A program made the position numbers and the translations under genes. DNA of 64,000 nucleotides from Branchiostoma floridae (Eukaryota; Chordata; Leptocardii; Amphioxiformes; Branchiostomatidae). Below are positions 35,480 to 46,400 of the stretch, piece after piece (the stretch's first letter is position 1; every line of letters starts with the position of its first letter). The notes under the pieces are model-generated. The model saw nothing but the letters and a program-made list of their open reading frames with translations. It was not told where the DNA came from and did not search any database. Location of the stretch: contig NC_049986.1 of the NCBI RefSeq assembly GCF_000003815.2, forward strand, positions 16,043,485-16,107,484, read 5' to 3'.

Positions 35480-37999
35480 TTGTTATGTCTCATGGTACGT
35501 CCCACAGACTTCCACAGGGACCCCAACTTCTCCTGCGGCCAGGTAGGACGCACCACCCCACACTTTCCCACGCCGACTGCGGGGCCGAGGGCCGGAAAGG
35601 CGCCGGACCGGTCCTCAAGAGGCCCCGCCAACCCTTTGAACCCCTCCCCGGTCAGCAATACAATCCACCCACAATTCAACAATTAGTAAAATCGGATTTC
35701 TTGAGTGGTACTTGCGAGCGACGTGGGAACCTTGCCGAGTGTAAACTATTGCCTGGAGTTCTCTTGGGGAAGGAGGGGTTGAGTGAGACCCGGAGTTGGG
35801 GCATGACCCCGCACAGACTTCCCACATAGATGTCCTTCTGTGTCACACTCACTTAAGTTCACAGAATTAAACTGTTTTTCTTCGCCTACTTGAGTAACGG
35901 CACATATCAACACGGTTAGTGGTGGAGAGGGACTGACATGGCCCTGCCACCGTTTATCAAATTCGCTGTGTCCAGATTTCAAAGTCAGCACCATTTTGGA
36001 ATATTTATGATTTTGAATACATAAGAACGAAGTATTAGTTTGCTGATTAGACAAACATGAAATTAGAATAGAACTCATACATGATAGACCTATGGGAATG
36101 ATAAAAAAAATAAATAAACTCAGTTTTCGATAATCTAGCGCATGTAACGACAAGAAAAATGCCAAGACATAGGGCGTGATACATCTTGCTTTGAACATTA
36201 CTACAGTAAGCTCAAATGATAACGTCAGAAATGATTGACAGTAACGCTAACATGTCTTGGATGATCACATGATCACCATTTCATGGTTTGTCCAGATTCA
36301 CTTCTGTTTATTTTACTAAACAGCTATTGTAGAAAATGAAAGTCCTTATACAAATAGAATTCAACATTCAAAAAAAGGGTCAGACGTTAAAACATGTGTG
36401 TGAACTCTTAACATTTTTCTTTACTTATAGCGGTATTGCAGTTTAGTTTAAAATCGTCGTATAAAGTTGAGAGGTGTCTGACCTCAAAGGAACCGACGAT
36501 GTCAAACCTCCATATGTTTTGTGGAGGCATTTGCCGTTCCAACTGTCGGAACAATAAGCAACCCTTCACAAGTTAAGTCCTGTACAAACAGTGTAGGTAC
36601 GCGGGGTCAAACCGTATATATAGACTGTACAAAAGTCAAGTGGAGAACACTCACTTTTCTTTCCATCTAGGATCGATGGGTAAAAAACGGGGGTGGCTTT
36701 GCGGAAAAGCCGCGATGACTTAGTCAACAAGGCACAGGGCCGATAAGAGACAGAGCGCGTAAGGGAATTAAGGTACTCCTGGCACACTCAGAGAGCCTGT
36801 ATTGCCGACACGTCAATAGGGAAAGCTACAAGTGCCGGTGGTGAAAACGGTGATATGTTTACGTACCAGACTGTGACGGCTAGGGCCCAAGAATACTCAC
36901 CATTTTTCTTCAATTTAGAGAGCAGTAAACTTAGAAATGAATGAATGAATGATTTTACCTTCTATCTGTACTTTGCATGTGGCACTGTTAAAATAAGTTA
37001 CTAACTTGAGTGCAGTGCCACGTTGCCTCTGTCTGTCCCAAACCAAATAATAAAATGAATGAATGAATGAATGATTATGATCATTATGATCAACTATGAA
37101 AAGTACATAGCAGCGCAGGCTGTGCTGTATACGAGGAGCACTTATAAAACTGAATATTGACTTCTTACAATCTAACCACCGTAACCACATTTGTATTCTA
37201 AAATCACAATCAAGACGAATTTTTTTATCTGCAGGGCAGATAAGCTTGGGTTTACACTACACTGTAACGAACGTAACGTATTGTAGAATTTGCGAAGACA
37301 TTGAAATATACGAAGAGATCTTTAACAGGTGGTTATGGTCTCATTGGACTGACCAAATCTTGAACCGCATGTAAACTATCTCATGGTAACGTTAGTATGA
37401 TAGGTCGGCTTTTATATCGAATGAATCTGATTGTGAACTTTGCACAGTCGGTACTTAACTGCGCGTAACCTTAAGTAGAGTTGACACCTGACGGTCTGGT
37501 TGAGTCGGTTGTAGTTCAGCATAACCCCTTTCAAAAGAGGGCGCCAAAGATAGAGCTAAAGCGACATCTAGCGAAAAGACTTCAAAATGACGGAGATACA
37601 AACCTCTGACGTTTTATGATGGTTCCAGCCGCTTCCGTTGTTTGAGTGACAAAGGGAAACTACCAAATTGTCTCCTCCGAAATGTACAATTTTCTGATAC
37701 AAGCCCTTCCTTTGCTGTTCCTGACCTGATATTTTTGTGTACAAGAAGCCCAAAAATTGAGACCTGACAGCAATCTACACATCTCCCGCCAAAATAAAGG
37801 TCAGATTAAACCATATAACAAGTAGGGGGTTCATCAGATATGTGGACTGATAAAAGTAATGATTTATAAAGTATTACTACATACTACAACATATAATGTA
37901 CTAAATAGACAATAACTAATGCATATGATATATATTTTAGTTACGACGTTACAAAACATATATCAATATTATTTTTTCATATACGCTGCTCCCCCAATA
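35480..37999. other. Intergenic stretch upstream of FIRRM
   Basis: No exon is recognised. CSL-like sites lie at 35574-35582, 35722-35730 and 35818-35826. Two short GAAT tracts are at about 36938 and 37055. The stretch ends in an AT-rich block (37800-37980). Confidence 0.45.
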
Positions 38000-38107
38000 T
38001 CTTAGTGGTATCTTCTACAAGTACCCGGATGCTGACCCAACATGGCGGTAATTCCAAACATCATATCGTCTGATTCCACTGTTTTTCCGTCACGATGAGA
38101 CGTGCAG
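38000..38107 (+). other. FIRRM: Probable FIRRM 5' UTR exon 1
   Basis: A strong donor (GTGCAG followed by GTGAGT at 38108) follows a GC-richer block that carries a YY1-type motif. A matching acceptor with a long pyrimidine tract ends at 40383 (TTTTTTCACCCAG), just before the exon with the first coding ATG. Two short upstream frames start here and stop before the main ATG. The transcription start is not defined by sequence, so the left edge is approximate. Confidence 0.45.
38039..38048 (+). promoter_or_regulatory. YY1-type motif at the FIRRM 5' end
   Basis: AACATGGCGG matches the YY1 core that commonly lies just downstream of the start site in housekeeping TATA-less promoters. Its position about 60 bp before the presumed exon 1 donor fits such a promoter. 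Confidence 0.45.
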
Positions 38108-38806
38108 GTGAGTTTTAGACAACCTAATCTGGATCTGGGACATAAAACACACTTACGGAGCAGCTGGAATAAATGTTTGCTCCTGACGTAAAGAAATAAG
38201 ACTGTTATTTATGTTATGGCGAAGTTCATCTCTCGATCCACAGCTGCCTGCTGCCTGTTGACTTCCTGTGTGCCCCGAAATCTCCAACACTCCAACAACA
38301 GATACATGACATCAGATAGTCATGACATGACTATCTGGGTAATTCAGAACATCACAACATTACATCTGGCTTTTAATCGTGAACATGAATGTCAGGGCTA
38401 TGTAAAACTGCTTACAAGTGTTTGAGGCTTCTGAATCTGAATTGCATAATTTGCAGGAAAACCACCACATTGTGTAACCAAGGAGGTTAAAGAATCACCT
38501 TGGTGTAACACTGCCGTATTTGGACGTTTGGTAGAACAAGAGTTAGCTTATTGACCCCTTATCCACTAAATTTCATGTTTTTAACAGCAAAACATGCATC
38601 ATTGAGTTTTGAAACTTTGAAATAGATTGCAGCAATAGTATTTATAAAGAGTTTTTAAAAAGAGAAAAACATAATTACAAATTAGGTTGACATTATTGGT
38701 GTTAACTACATAATGTTACATTATCGGCCATAAGAAGGGCACTTCACATCAGCTAAAGCCATGTGCCACCTTATAAAGTCACGTAACTCGTAAGGTGAGT
38801 CTAGCC

Positions 38807-39038
38807 CAGGGCTATCTCTAGAATGCATTCATCCCTACGGGACAGACATTTGCTTGTTGGGATGGACAAAAATTTCACCCAATCAAAAAAGAATCTGAAC
38901 TTTGTGACATGACATTGATAAAAATGTGTTTTCGTAAGCTACAATTTGTACAAAACTATACAAAGAAAAGTAATAACATGGGGTATATGTGAAACAATGA
39001 ATGCGACGGGAAAGCCTTTGAAGCTGGAGACAACCCTT
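38807..39038. mobile_element. hAT-like non-autonomous element (CAGGGCT termini), copy in FIRRM intron 1
   Basis: Left end CAGGGCTATCTCTAGAATGC and right end GAAGCTGGAGACAACCCTT are shared with the element at 54504. CAGGG/CCCTT termini and similar 8-bp flanks (GTCTAGCC, GTCTAGAG) fit hAT-type insertion. Non-coding. Confidence 0.5.
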
Positions 39039-39288
39039 GTCTAGAGCCTCAGGGTTTATGTTAGATGCCTGGTTTCGTCCCTTTGTATAAAGGCTTTTCA
39101 TTGACGTTGTAGCAATTGTAGTTTGAAGTTCCCATCAACCATGATGGCATGTAATCGAATTAGGCAGCAGCATGTTGGTATGTTTAACAGATGTACACTG
39201 CATTCCAACATGCCACAAATGATGTCAAATGAAAAGCCTGTATTTGTAATTACCTCTAATTTTGTGGAGCTTTTATTTCGTGGTAAGG

Positions 39289-39611
39289 AGAAAATGGAGT
39301 GTTCACAGTAGCTTAAAGTTTGCAGTGAGTGGTCTAGCGGTCACTGTTAAAACTGCGAACATAAAACCACTGCAAACATTTCTGGAATTAGAATATAGAA
39401 ACAACAAACAGAAATTGTATTGTTAACCTATTAATCATGAATTGGTTACTGTAAATGCAGAAACGTTCACAGTGGTTTTATGTTTGTGGTTTTTGCGGTG
39501 GCCACTTCACCGCAAACTTAAAACCACCGCGAACATTTGTCCATTATAGTATGTGACTACAGTCTATGATGCTACAGCAAACTTAAAACCTCCGCAAACA
39601 CTCCATTTTTC
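39289..39611. mobile_element. Foldback element in FIRRM intron 1
   Basis: AGAAAATGGAGTGTTCACAG with TTAAAGTTTGCAGTG (39289-39331) is mirrored by GCAAACTTAAAACCTCCGC and AAACACTCCATTTTTCT (39571-39611). An inner pair of arms, TGTTTGTGGTTTTTGCGGTGG against CACCGCAAACTTAAAACCACC, makes a second stem. No coding capacity. Confidence 0.6.
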
Positions 39612-40409
39612 TGCTACCGCGAAAGTAAATTGCTCGAACCTAAATGCAATTACAGTATGTCAGGTAAGGTCAGTATCGCCTCAAGGCTAATGATTATTTC
39701 AGGTCCGGTCGTTTTTTAGATGACAACAGCTGATCTGACAATAATGTTTTTGCGTGAAGGAAGGTTGACCTCTATGACCTTATTGAGCCAATATGAACAA
39801 TAGCATCTAAGTCTAAGCAGACAATTCTGTTCAAAGCAATCTGATTAACTGAATGTTTCTATGTCCTTGGTGAAAAAAGTACTCAATGTGCAGTTATTTC
39901 AACTCAAATGATCCGATAATTACAATGATTTGCTCTATACCTCTTTCCAATTAGCATTCCACGGTAATTATACATGGGTGTGTAGACAACTTGTTTATCA
40001 GTACTTGATAGTTGATGTATAGACCTTAACATGACCCTCTAAGGGTCATCTAAGTCCTATGACCTGCAGGTGACAAGATGTTTGCATCATATATCACGCA
40101 TGTAGAGGCAGTAGTGTTTGATGTAATTGTATTGACAACTAGACATTTCATTGGCTTTCATTTTAGTAAAGCAACACATTGAAAAATGAATTGTGTACAG
40201 CACTCAACTCATTTTTAAACTTCAATCTTGTTTATATCATTCAATGTATTACACTTTTTTTCTTGCTGAAAAATGCTTTGTTTCTACATTTATTGGCCTA
40301 AGCATTGATCAGTGTATTGGTCAACACAAAGAGTCTGATAGATATAACCTCCTTGGTCAATATTTGTTTGTTTTTTCACCCAGAGGTATGAAAAGATTGC
40401 GCCCCCAAG

Positions 40410-40499
40410 ATGAGTCAGAACGGACTATTACATGACCTGGAGGGGTGGGGGCCGGACACGTGTGCAGAGAAGCTACATACTGTACTGCCCAAACTCATC
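40410..40499 (+). CDS. FIRRM: FIRRM exon 2, first coding exon
   Basis: It encodes 30 residues beginning MSQNGLLHDLEGW and ending EKLHTVLPKLI, which resembles the human N-terminus around VLPK. The exon starts after an acceptor at 40383, so 26 nt of UTR precede the ATG. It ends in phase 0 directly before ATATCCTTA, the U12-type AT-AC donor consensus. No GT donor exists in this frame before the stop codon, except a poor one inside the conserved block. Confidence 0.6.
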
Positions 40500-43400
40500 A
40501 TATCCTTAAAAAAAAACTCTAGATGATGAAAATGATTTGTAACAATAGCAAAGTCTATATTGTTAGCCTGATTCTTAATGATACTATGACAAAATAATTG
40601 CTTCATAAGCAATGATATTGTAATAAATGTAATTGATTTGTATTGCTTTCATGTATGATAATAATGATAATCTGTATCTAAATGTACACATGACCACACA
40701 TGGTGCAATAGATGTTAACTTTAAAGCATGGAACACTGAAATACTACATTTTAGAATGCTAAAAAATGCATGTGTTAAATGAATGTACTTTATAAGAATG
40801 TTTATAGTTTTTGTTTGGTTAATTGGGTAATTTAGATTTGGAAAAATTATTATGTGGCATATCCAAGTGTTTGAATTGTATCGTTCATTTTAACTTTGTT
40901 TTGTAAAGAGAAGTTTCTTAACATGTCATCAAGCTGGTCTGAGTGGGGATAAGGACACAAGAAAGCAATCAGGTATGAACTTAATACATGTTCATAACAT
41001 GAAAAGTTGATAGAACTGAATCAAGCAAGCTGTCTTGTTTGAAACAAGCAAAGTGAGAACCTCATAAGATACTATCATAGCTTCTCAAAGTGACCTGCCC
41101 TTGACACGTAGTATTACTAGAAAGTTGGTAAGCATATTTCTGCATGGTCCTTATATCTTTCATACATATGGATATTCAATGGTTGTATGGTTTTTCTTTA
41201 TGCAAAGTGTCTTTAGGCAGCAATTTTAAGAGCCTATCTTAGTATCTAATGACGTACTTTCCACCTAAAGAATGAAAGGGCTTTACTTGAGTTCTGATGT
41301 GAATACCTGGCATTTTTATGTAGCTGCTGTATTTTAGTTATTGCAAAGTGGTTGAAAGTTCAAACTAAATTCCATTTTTCCAGCTTATTTCAGTGCAATC
41401 TGTAAGAAGTTCTTGGCGCATGTTGACATCAATGATGTAGAGATAAAGGTTTATGCAGATGCTATGCCAAAGGTGAGATCACTGCATAACTTCCACCTCT
41501 CATTATGTCTTGTTCCAAAGCACATATATATAATCCGAAAGTTTTTAGCACACTCATTTGTTATTTGTGTATTGCTGAAAAATTGTGATTATATTTTCTC
41601 TGGTTTTTGCTGGTGTGTTCTCTTTCTGTCTTTCTTTCTTCCGTCTGTAGCCAATCAGAGCTTAGGTAGGCATTAGCTGTTGTTAATATGAGCATTTTTA
41701 TTTTACTACTACACAAAAAGGCGAGCACACTATATGTTAAGCCTGATGGTATAGTATTGTGTGCTAGTAGCTGGACAAAAGGCTACGGGGAAAATATTCT
41801 GCATTTTCTTGAAAATGTTGCCTTTCCAGTTTTTACAGATTTGTAACAAATCAATATAATAACATGTTCATTTTCTTCTTTTCACCATCAGTAATATCAT
41901 TGATATTTTCTTTCCACGGTAGGTGTGTGAGGTGTTTGATGGATGTTTGACTGCCATCTCTGAACTGCTAACCCAGCAAAGTCCAACACCATCCTCCCAG
42001 TCTAGCCAGGGGACTAGGGTAAAGGAAGGACTTATAGATCATATTCAGGTACAAAAAAAACTTTAATGTACCAGTACTGAAGAAATTTATGTTGTCCTTG
42101 GATGTCCTGCACATGAAATATAATATACAATATTTTCAATTTTAGTGCAAATGTAAAACTTTGTTTCCAACACAATAAGTATGAATTCAATGCTTTTGAA
42201 AAACATTAAATCTGGACTGTGTTTACACTACCAACACAGATAAACTTTCCTTCTAAGAATTAAGCAAGTATGTCTCAAGTGGTATGCTTACTGTTAACAC
42301 TACCATTAATTTGTGTATCTTCTATTTATATTTTGATTTCTATCTACATGTATATTTTGCTGTTGTTTATCAGGTGATAGATGAGTTCCTAGGCAGTTTG
42401 GAGCAGTGTGTAGTACATGCTGTAAGGACTGACCATCCCAGGGTGCTGGATAGTCATTCTCTGGTCGCCACAGCCCTGCATGTCATCAAGGGAACATTCT
42501 CACATTGCAAGGTGAGGAGGTTTGGTGCGCTCAGTGGAGAAGAATCAAGTGCAATCCCAATTCGAGTAACAGAAGTTCTGTAATATGATTTTTTGTGTTT
42601 TTTATCTAGTACAGAAGCTTAGATTTGTATGAATGATATTGAACTTTGAAAAAGAATTTGTTATATTTGGCTAGCCTTTCTTAGTTCAATCATATTTTGT
42701 ATGGCAAATACAATAGTTTGCACTGTCATAAACTGGTGATAGGTACACCTGTGTGTTCTTTTTAAATATTAATTTTTGTTGTTGATATTTTTGCAGGACA
42801 GCCATGAGTCCTATGGCAAAGTGTTTCCTCTGGTTTCCGAGTCTCTCAGTTCTCTGTTTAAAAAGGCCTATAGTCTACAAAAGGTAATGCATTGTATTGA
42901 AGTTTTTCTATTCTTTTAGTTTTCACATACATGTACCAATACAAATCCCTAAGTCATACCTTAGTCTGCCATTTACTTACTCGTAGGAATTGTTGCACAT
43001 TTAAAGACATTATTTTTGTGTTTTTGCTGTTGCTTTGGTACATTTCTACTAAGTTTTTTGTTTTTTGGTCAACTTGTTAGCAGCCTAAATGATGTTGATG
43101 TTTACATTTAAAACAATAGAGAACTGATCATCATCATCAACTTATTATAAGAAATGATATATTACAGGTGTTGATGGGTTTGATTGACAAGCTCCAGCTG
43201 CCATCAGACAGTTCTGAGGAGGACGTTACTGACATGGTGGCGGTGTGTCAGGGCTTCCACGTCATCGGCTGTACTGTCTCTGGGGTGGACGCAAGTCTAC
43301 TGGTCACAACATGGAAGTTTCTCGCAAAGTGAGTGAGAATGTGTTACACTGGAACTGTGCTACCTTTGTGGCAAGATCTAGTCATAAATTGATAGTGGAT

Positions 43401-46400
43401 GTTTCATTTGTGTTGGTCTGTACTGTCTCTGGGGTGGACGCAAGTCTACTGGTCACAACATGGAAGTTCCTCGCAAAGTAAGTGATAATTTTGTTACACT
43501 GGAACTGTGCTACCTTTGTGGCAAGATCTAGTCATAAATTGATAGTGGATGTTTGGATTGTGTTGGTCTGTACTGTGTCTAGGGTGGCCGCAAGTCTTCT
43601 GGCACAACATGGAAGTTTCTTACAAAGTAAGTTTGATTCTGGAACTACAAATAGTACTATTATGCTACCATTATGATAAGATCTGCCAATGAGTTACTTA
43701 AGATGATTGGATTGTCTTAGTGTGTCCTTTTGCTGATGATAGCTACAATTAACTTCAGAAAATCATGAAATGTTGTTAAGGACAAAAATCTTTCTGCACA
43801 TCTTAAGCTTTTGTCTGTGTAACACTAATGTCCGGGGGTGTAACTGGCCCCTTTAGGCTGGCGGATGTTGGCCGGGCTGCTATAAGCGAAATTTAATCAA
43901 GCTTCTTGAGCTTGAATAAGGCACTTTGACACTGACGTTGTTGTGTCAAGATGGTATCTCACTCCTTGAATATTTGAAAAAGTGCTGGTATTTTCACTGG
44001 CTATGACATCAAGAAAACTTGCTATGATTTCACTTTTTCTTTAACAGGCAGCTCACAAAACACAAGGAAGTGCTGAAGAATCATGTAGACATGGCTCCTC
44101 TGGTGAGGACACTGTGCTCCGAGGTGGGGTCTAACTGCAAGTACTGTGTTGAACTGGCTTCTAAAGATGCTGCAGACAGACAGGTTTGTACTGTGCTCTT
44201 ACGATTTCCATGAATCTTTAAATCAGTCTTGTAAAGTCTTTAATGATTAAGCAGGACTTGGTATATGATGTAGAATCCTTAAATCTATTTTACGACATAA
44301 TAAAATGCGACTCCATAGAGTGCACAACTACATAGCTGCCAGGAATGACAGTAACCTGATATTGAAAATCGACCTGAATTGGAACTGGATGTTCCTACCT
44401 GCACCAGAAGAACTCTACTGTACTCTACTGTACTCTATAAACCATTAGAAAAGTTGTAGGACTTGGTATGTTGGAATCAGTACTTTCACAAAATAATATA
44501 ATTATTTTTCCTTTGAATCTAGAATGGCTGTGGAGACCAGAAGTTGTACACAAGAACTCTGAAAATCTGTCGTTTCTTCATGCAGTGCCTCATGTGTCTG
44601 GTTAAGGTGGGCTAGAGCACTTCTTTTTCACTGACATGATGTATAAGTGAGTTTATGTGTATTCAAAATGTAACATGAATATATGAAGGTTTGCAACGTG
44701 TATGTGGATAGATAATGAAAACTTATGATTATTGGAACAAGTCATTTTAAGATTTGACATGTAACTCTTTCGGTTTGGCACTGATATTGTAAATGATATG
44801 AGAATGATTCATAAATCTGTTTCACATGTTTCAGGACTATAATGGTTACCTGGGGTCATGTATAAAGGAAATTTTCCACATCATCTTGGAAATGCAAAGG
44901 TACAAAAATATACATGTATGATTTTGGATACATGTACTCCTATATCTGTTTGCTGTTGTTCATTTTACAAGTTAAGATAAGTTTGGCCCTTGGCCGTCTT
45001 TAAAAGTTTCTTTAAACTTTACAAACATGCCAGAAACATCTATAATGGCTATATTGCTTTTTTAATTGTAAGGTTATTTAAGTCCTTCCCGCACCAAAGG
45101 GTGTCAAAAAATAATAGGTGGCGCCCGTGTAGGGCAGCCGCAAGCTTTTCAGCTCTCCCCTACTCTGGCGTCTAAGGTGCCTCCATCCTTATTCTGATCA
45201 GTTTTAAGTGCAATATTTACGTAATGTATGTCTAAGCGTCCTGTGAACCGTTTGGCGTCTACTTGTTTCGTACTGTGCGGACTTTTGAGGAGTATCTGAC
45301 GTTTGTTCGTGTTGTGTGGCCGATCCCTGTCTCCTGAAATGGCGTCCATTGGAGTTATACGTTACTCCGCCGGCTTTTTGAGAAGCCTGCAGCGATGGCC
45401 AACGGGTTCCATTGATCTACAAGCTAAGGAAAAGCTGAAGACCTACGGACTATTCAGAAGAGGTAGACCGAGAGGAAGGAAAGCAGGTACAAACTTTGCT
45501 CGAAATATCTCTACAATCGTTGGTAATCGACCCTCCCCATCTCTCCAGCGTGATCATCCTTTGATATGTAAATCAGCGTCGGACTTTCTAAGTGGCCCTG
45601 ATCCATTTATCAAGCGTTACCTGCGTCCTTTCACCTGTGATCGTACCAAGACGCCCCGGCGGAATGTAAACAACAACAGACCCAGGTGTGGTCATCAGTT
45701 ACCTACATTCCAGATTTTAAACCCAAGATCGCTGTTAAACAAACTGGACGAGTTTCAGTCCGTACTTTCGAGTAACAACACTGACATAGCCGTAGTCTCC
45801 GAGACGTGGTTTACCCCTGCAACACCCGACCAGCTTATGTCAGTAGACGGTTTTTCGGTGTTCTCCAAATGTCGTCCCGATCGTCGAGGAGGCGGCGTCG
45901 CAGTCTATGTCAAAGACAGCCTCCCGTCAAGTCTTCTCGACATCTCCGTTCCTGACGAACTGGAGTGTTTGTGGGTTAGGATCCGGCCGTACCGCCTCCC
46001 TCGGAACGTTTCCAGCCTAGCCGTATGTGCCGTGTACTCCCCTCCTAACTCAGGTCACGATGAGCTACTGGTCGACCACTTAGTGGATACGATTGACTCC
46101 CTCCGTGTGAAGTATCCTGACATAGGGATAGCCGTTGCTGGTGACTTTAACCGGGTCGACGTAACAAGAGTGTGTACAAGCCACAACCTGTGCCAGGTGG
46201 TCAAGCAACCCACAAGAGGCCAAGTCACTTTGGATCTCCTGATCACCAACCTGGCTCCGCACTACTTACCTCCGACCATCTCACCCCCCTTAGGATCTAG
46301 TGATCACAACACGGTGGAATTTCAACCTAAAGCTAGAACCGTGACCAACAGGACAGTGAGACGTGTGTACAGACCTATCAAAGACTCAGCATTGCGACTA

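Noticed and set aside
40384-40435. Alternative FIRRM start at the ATG at 40389
   Set aside because: That frame stops after 15 codons at TGA. The ATG at 40410 gives the conserved VLPK block.
46055-46262. Minus-strand frames inside the LINE ORF
   Set aside because: Shadows of the endonuclease coding region.
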